Below are positions 1 through 10,101 of a stretch of DNA of 64,000 nucleotides, piece after piece; the stretch's first letter is position 1, and the number at the start of each line of letters is the position of its first letter. The notes beneath the pieces were generated by a model. That model did not search any database. It was not told where the DNA came from and worked only from the letters and a program-made list of their open reading frames with translations. The DNA is from Lytechinus pictus (taxonomy: Eukaryota > Echinodermata > Echinoidea > Temnopleuroida > Toxopneustidae): assembly GCF_037042905.1 (NCBI RefSeq), contig NC_087258.1, positions 1,707,001 to 1,771,000 of the forward strand. The letters run 5' to 3'. Position numbers and translations under genes: made by a program.

Positions 1-403
1 TGCATAACATAAGAAAAAAAAGATTAAAATATTTCTCATGAAATAAAGCAAAGAAAGGATTTGTCAACAAATCTAATATTCAGTTTTTCACAAGGGCAAT
101 GAATATATTTTCAGGCAGTCATCAAACTGTGCCGGCCACACAGAAACCTCATTAGCCTAACAGAGAGCTAACAGTAAGCCCAGTCATATTTTTCGGATTG
201 TGAAGTCAAAAAATTTATCTCAACGTGTAAGTAATGCATTGTTGTAACATTGCTGCCACATTACCAGTTGTAACAGGGCCTCTGTTGGCGCATTGTTAGC
301 GCTAACAATGTTTTTGTGCGGTCAATACAGGTCTATTGATTCATCACAAACCATAAAAAAATGGCAATTCTAAGGCATACCTTTCGAATTAGTGTACGCG
401 ATA

Positions 404-562
404 AGGCGCAGTCACATTTTGCCTACGATGGCTGTACAGCGAGTCAAAAATCATCTGTTTTTATCATTTTTGTACTAGCTTCCTGTATGCATTTCGTACA
501 GAAATCCGCAAAATTACTGTTTTAGACTCACCATGTGGATTCATTAGGGGAAATGTGACTGC
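404..562. mobile_element. Degenerate copy of the GTCACATTT fold-back MITE
   Basis: GCAGTCACATTTTGCCTACG at the left and AAATGTGACTGCAGCATAAG at the right are inverted. They match the ends of the better copies at 16340-16501 and 57843-57993. The interior GTACAG and CTGTAC blocks correspond to their CCGTACGG blocks. Confidence 0.55.
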
Positions 563-1109
563 AGCATAAGTCTACTTTTCATACTGTCTTATCCCACTTG
601 GTCTAATCCTACTTTGACTAATCATAGTTCTTCTACAACCAGTTCATCTACTAAACATTTGGTCTACTTTTAACATTTAGTCCATTTACCATTTAAAGCC
701 AGGTTTGACCCATTTCATCTAATATCCACTTGGTCAAACATCACTTATTCTACATGATTAAATAAACTGTTTATGAACCAAATTTTCATGTGAAACAAAA
801 AGAAAATGTAAATAAAACAATGAAAAAAAGAGGAAATTAGATCGTCTGAGCACAGTAAGACCAAAACACAGTTAGGCCAAAACACAGTTAGACCAAAAAA
901 TACAGTTAGGTCAAAACACACACCAAAGCACAGTTAGACCAAAATACATTTAGACCAAGACACAGTTAGATCAAAACACAGTTACACCAAAACACTCATA
1001 TAAACCAAGGCACAGTTAGACCAAGACACAGTTAGGCCAAATCAGATAGAACAAAACTCAGTTAGACCAAAACACAGACAAAAACACAGACAGACCAAAA
1101 CACATTTAA

Positions 1110-1874
1110 CCCTAACTAGGCCGGGCTTTTTTGGCTGTTCTGTGGCCGGGGGGGGGGGTTGATTCAACCCCCCCCTGAGATCTCGGCCGCCGATCTCGCG
1201 AGCGCCGCAAAAATTTGCACGCTGGTAGTGTGCGATGTAATCTACAAGGCTGTATGGTAAAATTTTCCAAATTAGTGAGATTTTATTTTATATGAATTAA
1301 TTATGCTAATTTATGCATAAATCATACTTTTTGCTCTAATTCACTAAATAAAGCTCCTAGAATGCTAATTTTTGGTAAAAATATTCTTTGTAGCATTCTT
1401 AACAATGGCAATTGAAAAAAACTTCGGTTTGGAAATCAATTTCTTATGTATTTTATTGTTTTATGAATTTCTTATGTATTTCTTTGTTTTTCAACCTTTT
1501 GTTTTTCTTTGTTTTTTTCACCAGATTTATTGCACAACCTTTTTGAAGCATAATTATGCTAAAATCAATTGCTTTCAGCTGTTTAAAGTAAAAATAATCA
1601 TATCTTTATGAATAAGATGAGAAAACTCAATTTGCATTGACTTTGTACACAAAATCACGTTTTGGAACAATTTTTGGTCTGACATGCACTTACATAATGT
1701 TGCGTAATTTCGGAACCGCGTACCCAGGCATCGTAAATTTGGTCTCAAAAGATGCGCGAGACTTGAAAGTATAAACTCTGCGAGTGGCGCGGTCAACAAA
1801 TTTCGCACGGCGGAATGATCGCAGAAAATGTTGAGGGGGGGGGTTGATTCAACCCCCCCCCAGCCATTTTAGGG
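1110..1874. mobile_element. piggyBac-like non-autonomous element, copy 1 (765 bp)
   Basis: TTAA occurs directly at both edges (1106-1109 and 1875-1878). The ends are CCCTAACTAGGCC and GGCCATTTTAGGG-type, i.e. TTAA plus CCCTAA, the hallmark of piggyBac-type insertion. Near each end lies a G-run/TTGATTCAA/C-run hairpin (about 1148-1175 and 1835-1860). No transposase is present. Inverted and partial copies lie at 20932-21670 and about 3862-4078. Confidence 0.75.
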
Positions 1875-2048
1875 TTAAGCCTCAACACAATTAGGCCAAA
1901 AAAAAGTTTGACCAAAACACAGTTAGGTCAAGTGAGTATTACACAAAGTGATAGTTGGACCAAATTGATAGTAGACCAACTGGATTTCACCTATGTGGTA
2001 TAAGACTATCTGAAAACTAGACCAACTAAACCAATTAAGTTAACCTAC

Positions 2049-2248
2049 CTGGACGGTCTGACTATGGGCTTTGTGGCTGCCCAGCTCAATATAGACGACA
2101 TCCTTGTCATACACGATACCTCCTACCCCAGACATGGGGGCGTAGATGAGACGTTCCTTTTCATTCAGCGATCGTTTCTTCTCTTTGTCCGGTAACGGAC
2201 AGGGATCCGAGAGAAAGGATACATCCCTGATGGGGAAGTCTCCGCAAC
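2049..2248 (-). CDS. BMS1: BMS1 exon 7
   Basis: Encodes GCGDFPIRDVSFLSDPCPLP and LNEKERLIYAPMSGVGGIVY. It ends in phase 0 at CCAG/gtaggt. It is the last BMS1 exon in the window. Confidence 0.93.
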
Positions 2249-5200
2249 CTGATTAGGAGAAAAATATGAGGTTGAGTATTATTAAACTTACATGTATCTG
2301 TGACAATGACGTGCATTTATATAATGCCCTTATTTGACCCGCTATCATTCTTCGAAATTGGCTACATCAACACTAAAAGAATGAGATGCTATAACATGAT
2401 TTGAGACACTTATTTACAATAAAAACTAAATCGAAATCAAATCAAAATCAATAACAAAATCAGATCATCAGAATCCGAATCAGAGTAGATCAGATCAGAT
2501 CGGAAAAAATCAGATAAAATCAAATCAAATCAAAATAAAATCAATTAAATCTAAACCAATCAGAAATGGTGAATGAACCTAAATTCATACTGACCTGGTA
2601 TATGAATGGAACTCTTCTGCTTGAGTGGTACACCTCTGACATAGCCGTATAGTGAAACCGTTCTGTCACACTTTGAGTTCTGTCTAACCAGCTCTAGACT
2701 AGTTAGGTCTTCCATTCTATAAAAAAAAAAGACATTTAACATTTCTTAATCAAAATTCTTTTCATAAACTGCTGTCTGACAACCCCATCTGTCTCCATCT
2801 AACAATTTTCATGTTATACACCCATGAATTCGATTTAAAGATGAAATGGCTGGCTCTGTCTAGTCTCCAGTCACAGACCCTGATTGCATCTATGATCAAT
2901 AAGTGGGTCTTTGCACAAGACTAGCATTATACAACTTGTTGTTTTAATATGGGGCCTTCAGTACATGTAAGTCATTGTCAGGCATCATATTCCGACCACT
3001 TTCCTTGAGTGAAAGGTTAACACTGCACAAATCTATGTCTGTTATTTTGTGGGGATGTCTATAAACCAGGGGCAGAACAAATTTTTGATGTCAAATAAAC
3101 ATACGCACTCATTGTGGTGTCTTTAGATGAGAGTGGATGATAGGTTTTCACGAGGCACACAAAGTGTTTTGGGCAAGGAGACAAGGTAAAAAAAGGTAAA
3201 AGATATCTTCAAATCAATTTTACTAGCTAAATTCCATGTGTTCTTCATGATGATGGTCTACTTTTATTCGCATAACTATTTCAAAGTTCTGCGCAAATCA
3301 TTTTTCACTAACTTTTCAAAAGTAAGTGGAGCTCACTCAAGTGGAAATATTTTTTGACAGTTATATCGTCATTTGCTTAAATGGATCTTTACATGTTAAA
3401 ATGTGGAAATATCTTCAGGATTTTTCAAAGTGTAAACTTTTTTATACGCACTGTACATGTATAAAAACATCAGCCATATTTATTTCAGACACTGTGAGTT
3501 CCAACAGAAGCAGTGTACAATCTTGGTTTTTACCTGTCAGCTATGACATAGGAATGCATACTCCGCCAGACAAGAGGTCTGAATTTCATCACAGAGATGA
3601 ACCGTCCCAGGTTCAGGACCTCTCTCTTCTGATAATCACCGTAAACCATGCCAGACAGGTAAAACAACTTGGCACCCTGTACACACAAAATAGAAGATTA
3701 AAGAATTAGCATTATAGAACTGTAGTTCAGAAAGCACGCCAATAGTGAGCTTTCAACTGTGTTTCACAATACTCTTTATAAGAAGAATATATAGCGCAGC
3801 TTAGTATATTTATAAAAGCTGCACTATATGAATTTATGTTTTCTATTATTATTATCAAGAGTATGATTTTTTTAAATGTTCAATGATGTACACAAAATCA
3901 TGTTTTTAGACATTTTTAACATGACATGCACTTACAAAATGTTGCATAATTTCGGAACCACTTACCCGGCATCATAAATTTTGTCTCAAAAGATGGGCAA
4001 GACATGAAAGTAAAAAATTTGCAGTCAAAAAATTTTGCACGGCAAAAATATTGTGAGGGGGAGGGCCTAGATAGGGTTCAGTTCTAAATTATGGCCAGTT
4101 TCTCATCACCAGGACTGAGAAACCCGTACAGAAAATGATGCAGTCAAGGAATATGATATTTTACAAGTAAAATTTGGCGATAATATCGATCAAGCGGGTC
4201 ACCACAAATACATTTGAGGCCAGAGCTCACCTGATATACTTCTGTCCAGAATCGATGTTTGAGTCTTTTCTTTGTCTTCTTCAACGCTTTATTGTCCTTC
4301 ATCATGTCAAGGTGAGTGAGGACACCCATGATACGAGGGAATCCATGCACTTGAGCAATGTTCAGGAACTCAAACGTCTCCATCTCAAAACCAAAGCTAG
4401 CATCAACCAGAAGTAACACCTACAAAGCAGGGAAGAATAACGATAATAAACCAAAACAGAGGACAAATTAATGCTGTAACCTCAGCAGCAATCATCAATT
4501 TTAGCATTCTGATAAAACCTTGCATTTGAGTATTAATACTGGACACTGCAGAATGAAATTTTCACAGAAAAATTTGCTCTGAGTCAATCAGATGCAAAGA
4601 TTTTGGTAGTCAATAACAATTATAGTTAGTGACTACTTTTTCATAAAATGCCACCCCCCCCCCCTTTCCCTGATAATACTTACCAAATCAGCAATTTTAG
4701 CTATATCAATCATACTGCTTATGTCATTATTGCACTCGAGGAAAGTCAGTCTCCTTTTCTTTCCTGAAATTAAAAAAAATGCAACTTGACTTCAGAAGAT
4801 ATTTAAGTTTACATATTTATTGAAGTATAGATGGAGAGCAAGGGGGGAAAGAGTGGGATATTAAGGTAAAGAGGGGAGGGGTCATGTTGGCTACATGTAC
4901 TAATTAAAGAAATGTTGGTAACTAAATGTTTGTGCTTGTTCATTCTGAAGTATTAGATGAAATGTGGTCAATTATAGCAATGGTTCAATGTCTTCGATGA
5001 AAACTTCGGATCGGGAGAGGATAAACTGGTGTATGTTTTTGTATTTGTCTCAAATTTCAATTCTTACTGCAACAGTCCAATGTTGGTTCATATTTTGGAG
5101 CTTGACTTGTACATGTACCTTGATATTGTCCTCTTATTGGTAAAAAAAATATATTAAGCGCATGGGAGCAATTGTCTCTGCTACATAGTCAGAAACTTTC

Positions 5201-8200
5201 GAGTCAAGAGAACACGGTTCTATGATATTTGCTCCAATGACAATCACTCCTCCAGAAAGTCCACAAAAGAAGCCATGGGATACATAAACCCTAACCTCAA
5301 AACCTAATCCTGATCCTTTATCCTAATCCTTATATCATTCTGAACCAAAAACTCTATCACAATCTCTACAATAAATCTTTAGAGAAATTATACGAACAGA
5401 AATAATTGCATTCTTAAAGCAAATGTTATATTAACAATACAAGTGGAATGCCTCTGGCTGTCTCACCTGCATCACGAGATTCAATATAGCAGCAGTGCTG
5501 ACTTTGAAAACTACGATAAAATAATTATTCACAAAAAACACCATTCATATAATGATACAATACTACGTTCATTGACATTTGACCTTGATCATGTGACCTA
5601 AAACTTGTCAGTGATACTTGATTACCCCTATATCCACATTTTATACACTATATCTATAAACTTTGAAAGTTATGACAGCAGTCTAATAATTACCTCTAAA
5701 ATGGTCAAAGTTCAATGACCTTTGACTTTGGTCATGTGACCTGAAACTCGCAAAAGATGTTCAGTGATACTTGATGACTCTTATGTCCAAGTTTTATGAA
5801 CTAGACCAATATACGTACAGAGTTATAATGGTAATTCAACAAATACCCCCAACATGGCCAAAGTCCATTGACCTTTGACCTTGGTCATGTGACCTGAAAC
5901 TCGCACAAGATGTTCAGTGATACTTGGTTACTCTTATGTCCACGTTTTATGAACTAGACCAATACACTTACAGAGATATGATGGTAATTCAACAAATACC
6001 CCTAACATGGCCAAAGTTCATTGACCTTAATGACCTTTGACCTTGGTCATGTGACATGAAACTCGGACGGGATGTTCAAAGATACTTGATTACTCTTATG
6101 GCCAAGTTTCATGAATCAGATCCATAAACAATCAAAGTTATGATGGTAATTCAAAAGATACCCCCCACATGGCCAAAGTTCATTGACCTTTGATGTTGGT
6201 CATGTGACCTGAAATTTGCACAGGATGTTCAGTGATACTTGATTTCTCTTATGTCCAAGTTCTATAAACTAGACCAATAAACTTTCAAAGTTATGATGGT
6301 AATTCAACAAATACCCCCAACTTGGCCAAAGTTCATTGACCTTACATGACCTTTGACCTTGATCATGTGACCTGAAACTCGCACAAAATGTTCGGTGATA
6401 CTTGATTACTCTTATGTCCACGTTTCATGAATAAGATCCACAAGCTTTCGAAGTTATGATGGTAATTCAACAGATACCTCATTATGGCCAAAGTTCATTG
6501 ACTTTTGACCTTGGTCATGTGACCTGAAATTCGCAAAAGATGATCAGTGATACTTATTACTCTTATGTCCAAGTTTTATGAACTAGACCAATAAACTTTC
6601 AAAGTTATGATGGCAATTCAACAAATACCCCCAATTTGGCCAAAGTTCATTGACCCTAAATGACCTTTGACCTTGGTCATGTGACGTGAAACTCAAGCAG
6701 GATGTTCAGTAATACTTGATTAACCTTATGTCCAAGTTTCATGAACTAGGTCTATATAATACTAAATAGGTTCATTATTGCGGACTGAAATAATCGCTAG
6801 AGGGTATTCATTTGTCTCGCAATCTACTATGGTCAACAAAGAAATTCGTGATTACTCTCGCAAAAAGTGTTCACTAGCTTACAAGTTCACGAGCTTTCGA
6901 GTGCCGCTGCAACTCTTTATCAAGTGACGAAAATTATCAGATAACGAAGTCTATTTATACCAATCCCCAGGACCGTACGCTCGAACGCGGGAACAATGGG
7001 TGGGCACTGATCCGTCTTTCACCACAACTCAAACGCCGATTAGAAGGTCACGGTATCCGAACGGTTTTCCGCTCGGACACCACCCTACACAAACAGCTTG
7101 TACACCCCAAAGACCCCATCCCTGATCACAGACGTGATGGCGTAGTATACAACATTCCTTGCCAGGGATGTGACGGGTCTTACATCGGTGAAACAGCCCG
7201 ACCGATAGTTGAACGCATTTCTGAACACAAGAGCGATGTTCGGTTACAGCGAACCGACACATCCACGGTGGCAGAACATGCTTGGGAGAAGCAACACCAC
7301 CCAGATTGGGAGGGTGTACATTGCGTTGCCAAAGAAAGACATTGGTATACACGCAGGATTAAGGAGGCTATTAGTATACATCTTTGTCCTAACAACTTCA
7401 ACAGAGACAGCGGGATCGACATCCCCGATTTCTGGATGCGAACCATCTGACAGCACAATACCCCCTTACCTGGCAGTCACGCCGACCCGATTGTTCCCGA
7501 CCCCGATCCAGGGACCGCTCAGCTAGTCAACCCCCACCCACGGGAAACTAGCGAGCCCGCCAATTTTGTCTTATTTGCATATTGCCGACTTACGGCGTAT
7601 TTGCATGTACCTCCGGCTTATTTGCATATACGCCCGACCAATCACATAACGGATCAGTGCCCACCCATTGTTCCCGCGTTCGTGCTTACAGTCCTTGGGA
7701 TTGGTATAAATAGACTTCGTTATCAGATAATTTTCGTCACTTGATAAAGAGTTGCAGCGGCACTCGAAAGCTCGTGAACTTGTAAGCTAGTGAACACTTT
7801 TTGCGAGAGTGATCACAAATTTCCTAGAAAGCTAGTGAACACTTTTTGCGAGAGTGATCACGAATTTCCTTGTTGACCATAGTAGATTGCGAGACAAATG
7901 AATACCCTCTAGCGATTAGGTCCATATATTTTCTAAGTTATGATGACATTTCAAAAACTTAACCTTAGGTTAAGATTTTGATGTTGATTCCCCAAGTTCA
8001 CTAACCCTAAATGACCTTTGACCTTGGTCATGTGACCTGAAACGCAGGCAGGATGTTCAGTAATACTTGATTAACCTTATGTCCAAGTTTCATGAAGTAG
8101 GTCCATATATTTTGTAAGTTATGATGACATTTCAAAAACTTAACCTTAGGTTAAGATTTTGATGTTGATTCCCCCAACATGGTCTAAGTTCATTGACCCT

Positions 8201-9502
8201 AAATGACCTTTGACCTTGGTCATGTGACCTGAAACTCAGGCAGAATGTTCAGTAATACTTGATTAACCTTATGCCCAAGTTTCATGAAATAGGTCCATAT
8301 ACTTTCTAAGTAATGCTGTCATTTCATAAACTTAACCTTAGGTTAAGATTTGGTGTTGACCCCGCCGCCGCCGCCGTCGGAAAAGCAGCGCCATAGTCTC
8401 ACTCTGCTTTGCAGGTGAGACAAAAACCGTAGAGTACGGGAGAGGACCCAGTATCACAAATCAACTGAGAATGTTCCGTGGGGGAGAGAAAAAGTGACTA
8501 AAATTAATTCCTAATGATTTTACCCGATACAATTGTGACAGGTCCTTGGATTGTGGCTAGGTTCTGATGAGTGAAGTTCTTTACGAGGCAGCGGATTAAT
8601 GTTGTCTTCCCGACCTTTGGAGGACCAACGACAGCCACGACGACAGGAGGCGGCTCGAGTGGCGTGCGATCAACGACTGGAATATGATGCTTCTTCTCCT
8701 TTATATCAAGTGTCCTGAAAAAAAAAAAGAGTTAAATGGAAAAGTGTAATTTGAAATCTAAAATCTAATATTCATAGGTTAGAATCACAATTAAATTTTT
8801 TGTTCAAAAATTGTAAGATGATCCATATCTTTCTTTTAAATGCATTTTCTTTTTGGCACACAACCAGCTGTAAGACATGGCATGGGGCAGAATTTTTAGG
8901 AAAAAATAGCTTTGTTCATAAACAGAATTCTGTTAATGTAAACATTAAATCTTCAACAAAAATGTTTGAAGTTATAAAAAACACAATTAAACATTTCCAG
9001 AACGGGCTCTCATTCTGATCACAGCCTCCCCCCCCAAAAAAAAAAAAGAAGAAAGAATTGATACAACTGAAAAATAAAAATCATACAGAATCAGTCTGAG
9101 AAATGATATAATGGTCACATGAATCATACTGTAGTTCAACCTAATTCATATTATTGATCCTTATATAATATCATCAGAATTTAAGACAGGCTTTAGGCCT
9201 CAACATCGTAATATTGCTACAGGCGCTCCAATGCAACCAACTCCGAACTGTTTGTCTACCGGTAACATAATAGCTTTTGTCAATCTGGAGTCAGTTTCAC
9301 TTGCGTGGCTGTAGCATAAGGAAACATACCTGCGAACTTTGCGGGCTGTCTTATTCACAGACTGGATGGCAAAAGCCTTAGGATTGCGTTGACGGGCGGT
9401 CATGTTTTCATCAACTGGTTTGGTCCTTGCTTTCTTCTTCTCAAACTTCCTCCCAGCTTTCTGCTCTCTATGACTCTTCTGAGGTCTCTGCTCGTCCGCC
9501 AT
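2049..9502 (-). CDS. BMS1: BMS1 ribosome biogenesis GTPase, exons 1-7 (3' end off window)
   Basis: BMS1 is the nucleolar GTPase that joins RCL1 in the small-subunit processome and is needed for cleavage of pre-rRNA around the 18S region. The model joins 9330-9502, 8524-8714, 4684-4763, 4231-4419, 3534-3676, 2595-2716 and 2049-2248, giving 1098 bases (366 codons) with all phases agreeing. Seen in the protein: a Lys/Arg-rich N-terminus, the family block RNPKAFAIQS, a P-loop GPPKVGKT at about residues 88-95, the block DASFGFEMETFEFLN, the G4-like THLD at about 183-186, and KKTKKRLKHRFWTEVY. The order and spacing follow human BMS1, which is about 1280 residues, so roughly the first 30 percent is here. 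The last exon ends in phase 0 at a good donor, and the gene continues past base 1. Identification is secure. Confidence 0.95.
2405..2560. repeat. Degenerate AATCA/AATCAG simple repeat
   Basis: Runs of aaatcaaatcaaaat and cagatcagatcag in the BMS1 intron between exons 6 and 7. No coding signal. Confidence 0.6.
2595..2716 (-). CDS. BMS1: BMS1 exon 6
   Basis: Encodes RMEDLTSLELVRQNSKCDRT and VSLYGYVRGVPLK, the start of the beta-barrel domain. The acceptor is ttttatag and the donor CCAG/gtcagt. Confidence 0.93.
2717..3533. other. BMS1 intron, nothing recognised
   Basis: AT-rich intron sequence without repeats or coding structure that I recognise. The open frame at 3326-3709 on the plus strand is an antisense shadow of exon 5 plus intron. 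Confidence 0.6.
3534..3676 (-). CDS. BMS1: BMS1 exon 5
   Basis: Encodes GAKLFYLSGMVYGDYQ and NLGRFISVMKFRPL, a conserved BMS1 segment after the GTPase core. The acceptor is tgtacag and the donor GACAG/gtaaaa. Phases are 0 in and 2 out. Confidence 0.93.
3862..4078. mobile_element. Partial copy of the TTAA element
   Basis: The sequence GACATGCACTTACAAAATGT and TTTCGGAACCACTTACCCGG through GTGAGGGGGAGGG matches the right half of the element at 1110-1874 in direct orientation. The left half is missing and the terminal G/C hairpin is lost. Confidence 0.65.
4231..4419 (-). CDS. BMS1: BMS1 exon 4 (G4 region)
   Basis: Exactly 63 codons, phase 0 to 0, from the acceptor ctttgtag to the donor CAG/gtgagc. 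It contains VDASFGFEMETFEFLN, the G4-like THLD and the basic KKTKKRLKHRFWTEVY block, all very close to the human protein. Confidence 0.95.
4684..4763 (-). CDS. BMS1: BMS1 exon 3
   Basis: An 80-base exon with acceptor tttcag and donor TTG/gtaagt. It encodes GKKRRLTFLECNND and a helix ending IAKIADL. The position of the classical G3 DxxG motif is degenerate here (ECNND), as is usual in BMS1. Confidence 0.92.
6792..7917 (+). mobile_element. Penelope-like element fragment with inverted pLTR-like arms
   Basis: A left arm (6792-7015) and a right arm (7649-7917) are near-perfect inverted copies: AATCGCTAGAGGGTATTCAT at the left edge is mirrored by ATGAATACCCTCTAGCGATT at the right. The right arm has a duplicated block of about 45 bases. 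Between them is a 5'-truncated GIY-YIG endonuclease reading frame and a short 3' region. Penelope-like elements carry a GIY-YIG endonuclease after the reverse transcriptase and have direct or inverted pLTRs; here the reverse transcriptase is absent. TATAAATAGAC in the arms could be a TATA-type promoter. Confidence 0.8.
7016..7450 (+). CDS. GIY-YIG endonuclease domain of a Penelope-like element (N-terminally truncated)
   Basis: An open frame of about 144 codons runs from the arm junction to TGA at 7448-7450. It contains YNIPCQGCDGSYIGETARP, the Cys-bearing first strand and YIG strand of the GIY-YIG nuclease fold. Then come the conserved Arg (RPIVERISEH) and an AEHAWEKQHHPDWE block, typical of the Penelope endonuclease that nicks target DNA. 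No start codon or reverse transcriptase precedes it, so it is a remnant of a longer polyprotein. The frame has no stops, so the insertion is fairly young. Confidence 0.8.
   Translation, partial: LSPQLKRRLEGHGIRTVFRSDTTLHKQLVHPKDPIPDHRRDGVVYNIPCQGCDGSYIGETARPIVERISEHKSDVRLQRTDTSTVAEHAWEKQHHPDWEGVHCVAKERHWYTRRIKEAISIHLCPNNFNRDSGIDIPDFWMRTI
8524..8714 (-). CDS. BMS1: BMS1 exon 2 (P-loop)
   Basis: The acceptor is ttttcag at 8715 and the donor TCGG/gtaaaa. The exon carries KKHHIPVVDRTPLEPPP followed by the Walker A/G1 motif GPPKVGKT and ends in GPVTIVSG, as in BMS1/TSR1-type GTPases. Phases are 2 in and 1 out. Confidence 0.94.
8715..9329. other. BMS1 intron 1, nothing recognised
   Basis: AT-rich intron with a short C-run/A-run at about 9028-9050. 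No repeats or coding structure recognised. Confidence 0.6.
9330..9502 (-). CDS. BMS1: BMS1 exon 1
   Basis: Start ATG at 9502-9500 in the context CAAAATGGCGGAC. The exon encodes a basic nucleolar-type N-terminus and the RNPKAFAIQSVNK block, and ends in phase 2 at CGCAG/gtatgt. No in-frame upstream ATG is needed, because the basic tail matches the family's usual N-terminus. Confidence 0.93.
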
Positions 9503-9506
9503 TTTG
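9495..9506 (-). promoter_or_regulatory. YY1-like motif over the BMS1 start codon
   Basis: On the minus strand CAAAATGGCGGA spans the initiator ATG. It closely matches the known YY1 site CAAnATGGCnGC, which in many ribosome-related genes sits at the start of the coding region. Function here is inference. Confidence 0.4.
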
Positions 9507-9610
9507 ATTTTTGGTTGGTTGAATTCTCCAAGATGTGATCAATAAAGGCACACTGGTCTACAAAAAAAACCGAAAACACAAAGGGAACAGAGTAAGATTT
9601 ATGACCAGAA

Positions 9611-9750
9611 CCTGTTGCATAAAAATACTATTATGGTAACTTCGCCATCCAATAGTAACTTGCATTGAATCATTGATTTTGATTGGCTGTTGATCAGCGT
9701 TACCATAGGATGGCAAAGTTACCACAATAGTAACTTTTATGCAATGGGGC
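9611..9750. mobile_element. Fold-back MITE (GTTGCATAAAA family)
   Basis: CCTGTTGCATAAAAATACTA and its near-inverse TAGTAACTTTTATGCAATGG bound a region whose halves are also inverted (GGTAACTTCGCCATCC against GGATGGCAAAGTTACC). A related, weaker copy lies at about 17468-17600. No coding sequence. Confidence 0.6.
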
Positions 9751-10101
9751 ACTGGATAATTAAAAAGTCAAAGTGTGGTAAGAACCCAAACACAATGGCC
9801 CATATTCTGAACTCCGGTCTGAATCTAACTCTGGTCGAAATTGTTGTATGACTATGGAAAGCCAATTGTGACACATATCAATAATAACACAGATTGAAAA
9901 TATCAGATCATATGACTCAAATAATTTAGAACTGTATGAGAATGAAGACTAACACAGTTGTATCCACCATTAAAACATAGTGAAAGAAGAAAGTAAAAAT
10001 AAGGAACAATTTAAACAAATATTTGACATTTTCACAGCTTGTCATAATTTTAGCAGAGTTAAATCGCAGCCTAGTTAAACATGCATCAATTGGAAGCCTC
10101 T
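9751..10101. other. Intergenic, nothing recognised
   Basis: AT-rich sequence upstream of BMS1. The segment 9800-9880 (clause-like CATATTCTGAACTCCGG) resembles dispersed sequence at 17690-18240 and is probably an old repeat. Confidence 0.4.

Larger units (their letters stand above)
1..2048. repeat. BMS1 intron: inverted-repeat array of TTGGTCTAA-type units
   Basis: Bases about 560-840 and about 1880-2040 are inverted relative to each other (left GTCTACTTTTCATACTGTCT, right complement GTCTAGTTTTCAGATAGTCT). Both are made of short units around TTGGTCTA. Bases about 844-1105 carry irregular tandem copies of ACAGTTAGACCAAAACAC. A TTAA-flanked element (1110-1874) sits inside. Part of the left arm recurs at 16200-16560. 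No coding sequence was seen. Confidence 0.6.
5460..8422. mobile_element. Inverted-repeat-ended minisatellite element 1
   Basis: The outer ends are TGTCTCACCTGC (5460-5471) and GCAGGTGAGACA (8411-8422), a 12-bp perfect terminal inverted repeat. Between them lie about nine copies of a 142-165 bp unit with the core GACCTTGGTCATGTGACCTG. The right-hand units contain an extra AACTTAACCTTAGGTTAAG block. A GCCGCCGCCGCCG stretch lies just inside the right end. The Penelope-like fragment 6792-7917 interrupts the array. A smaller relative is at 31011-31982. I see no transposase, so it must be non-autonomous; superfamily unknown. Confidence 0.7.
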
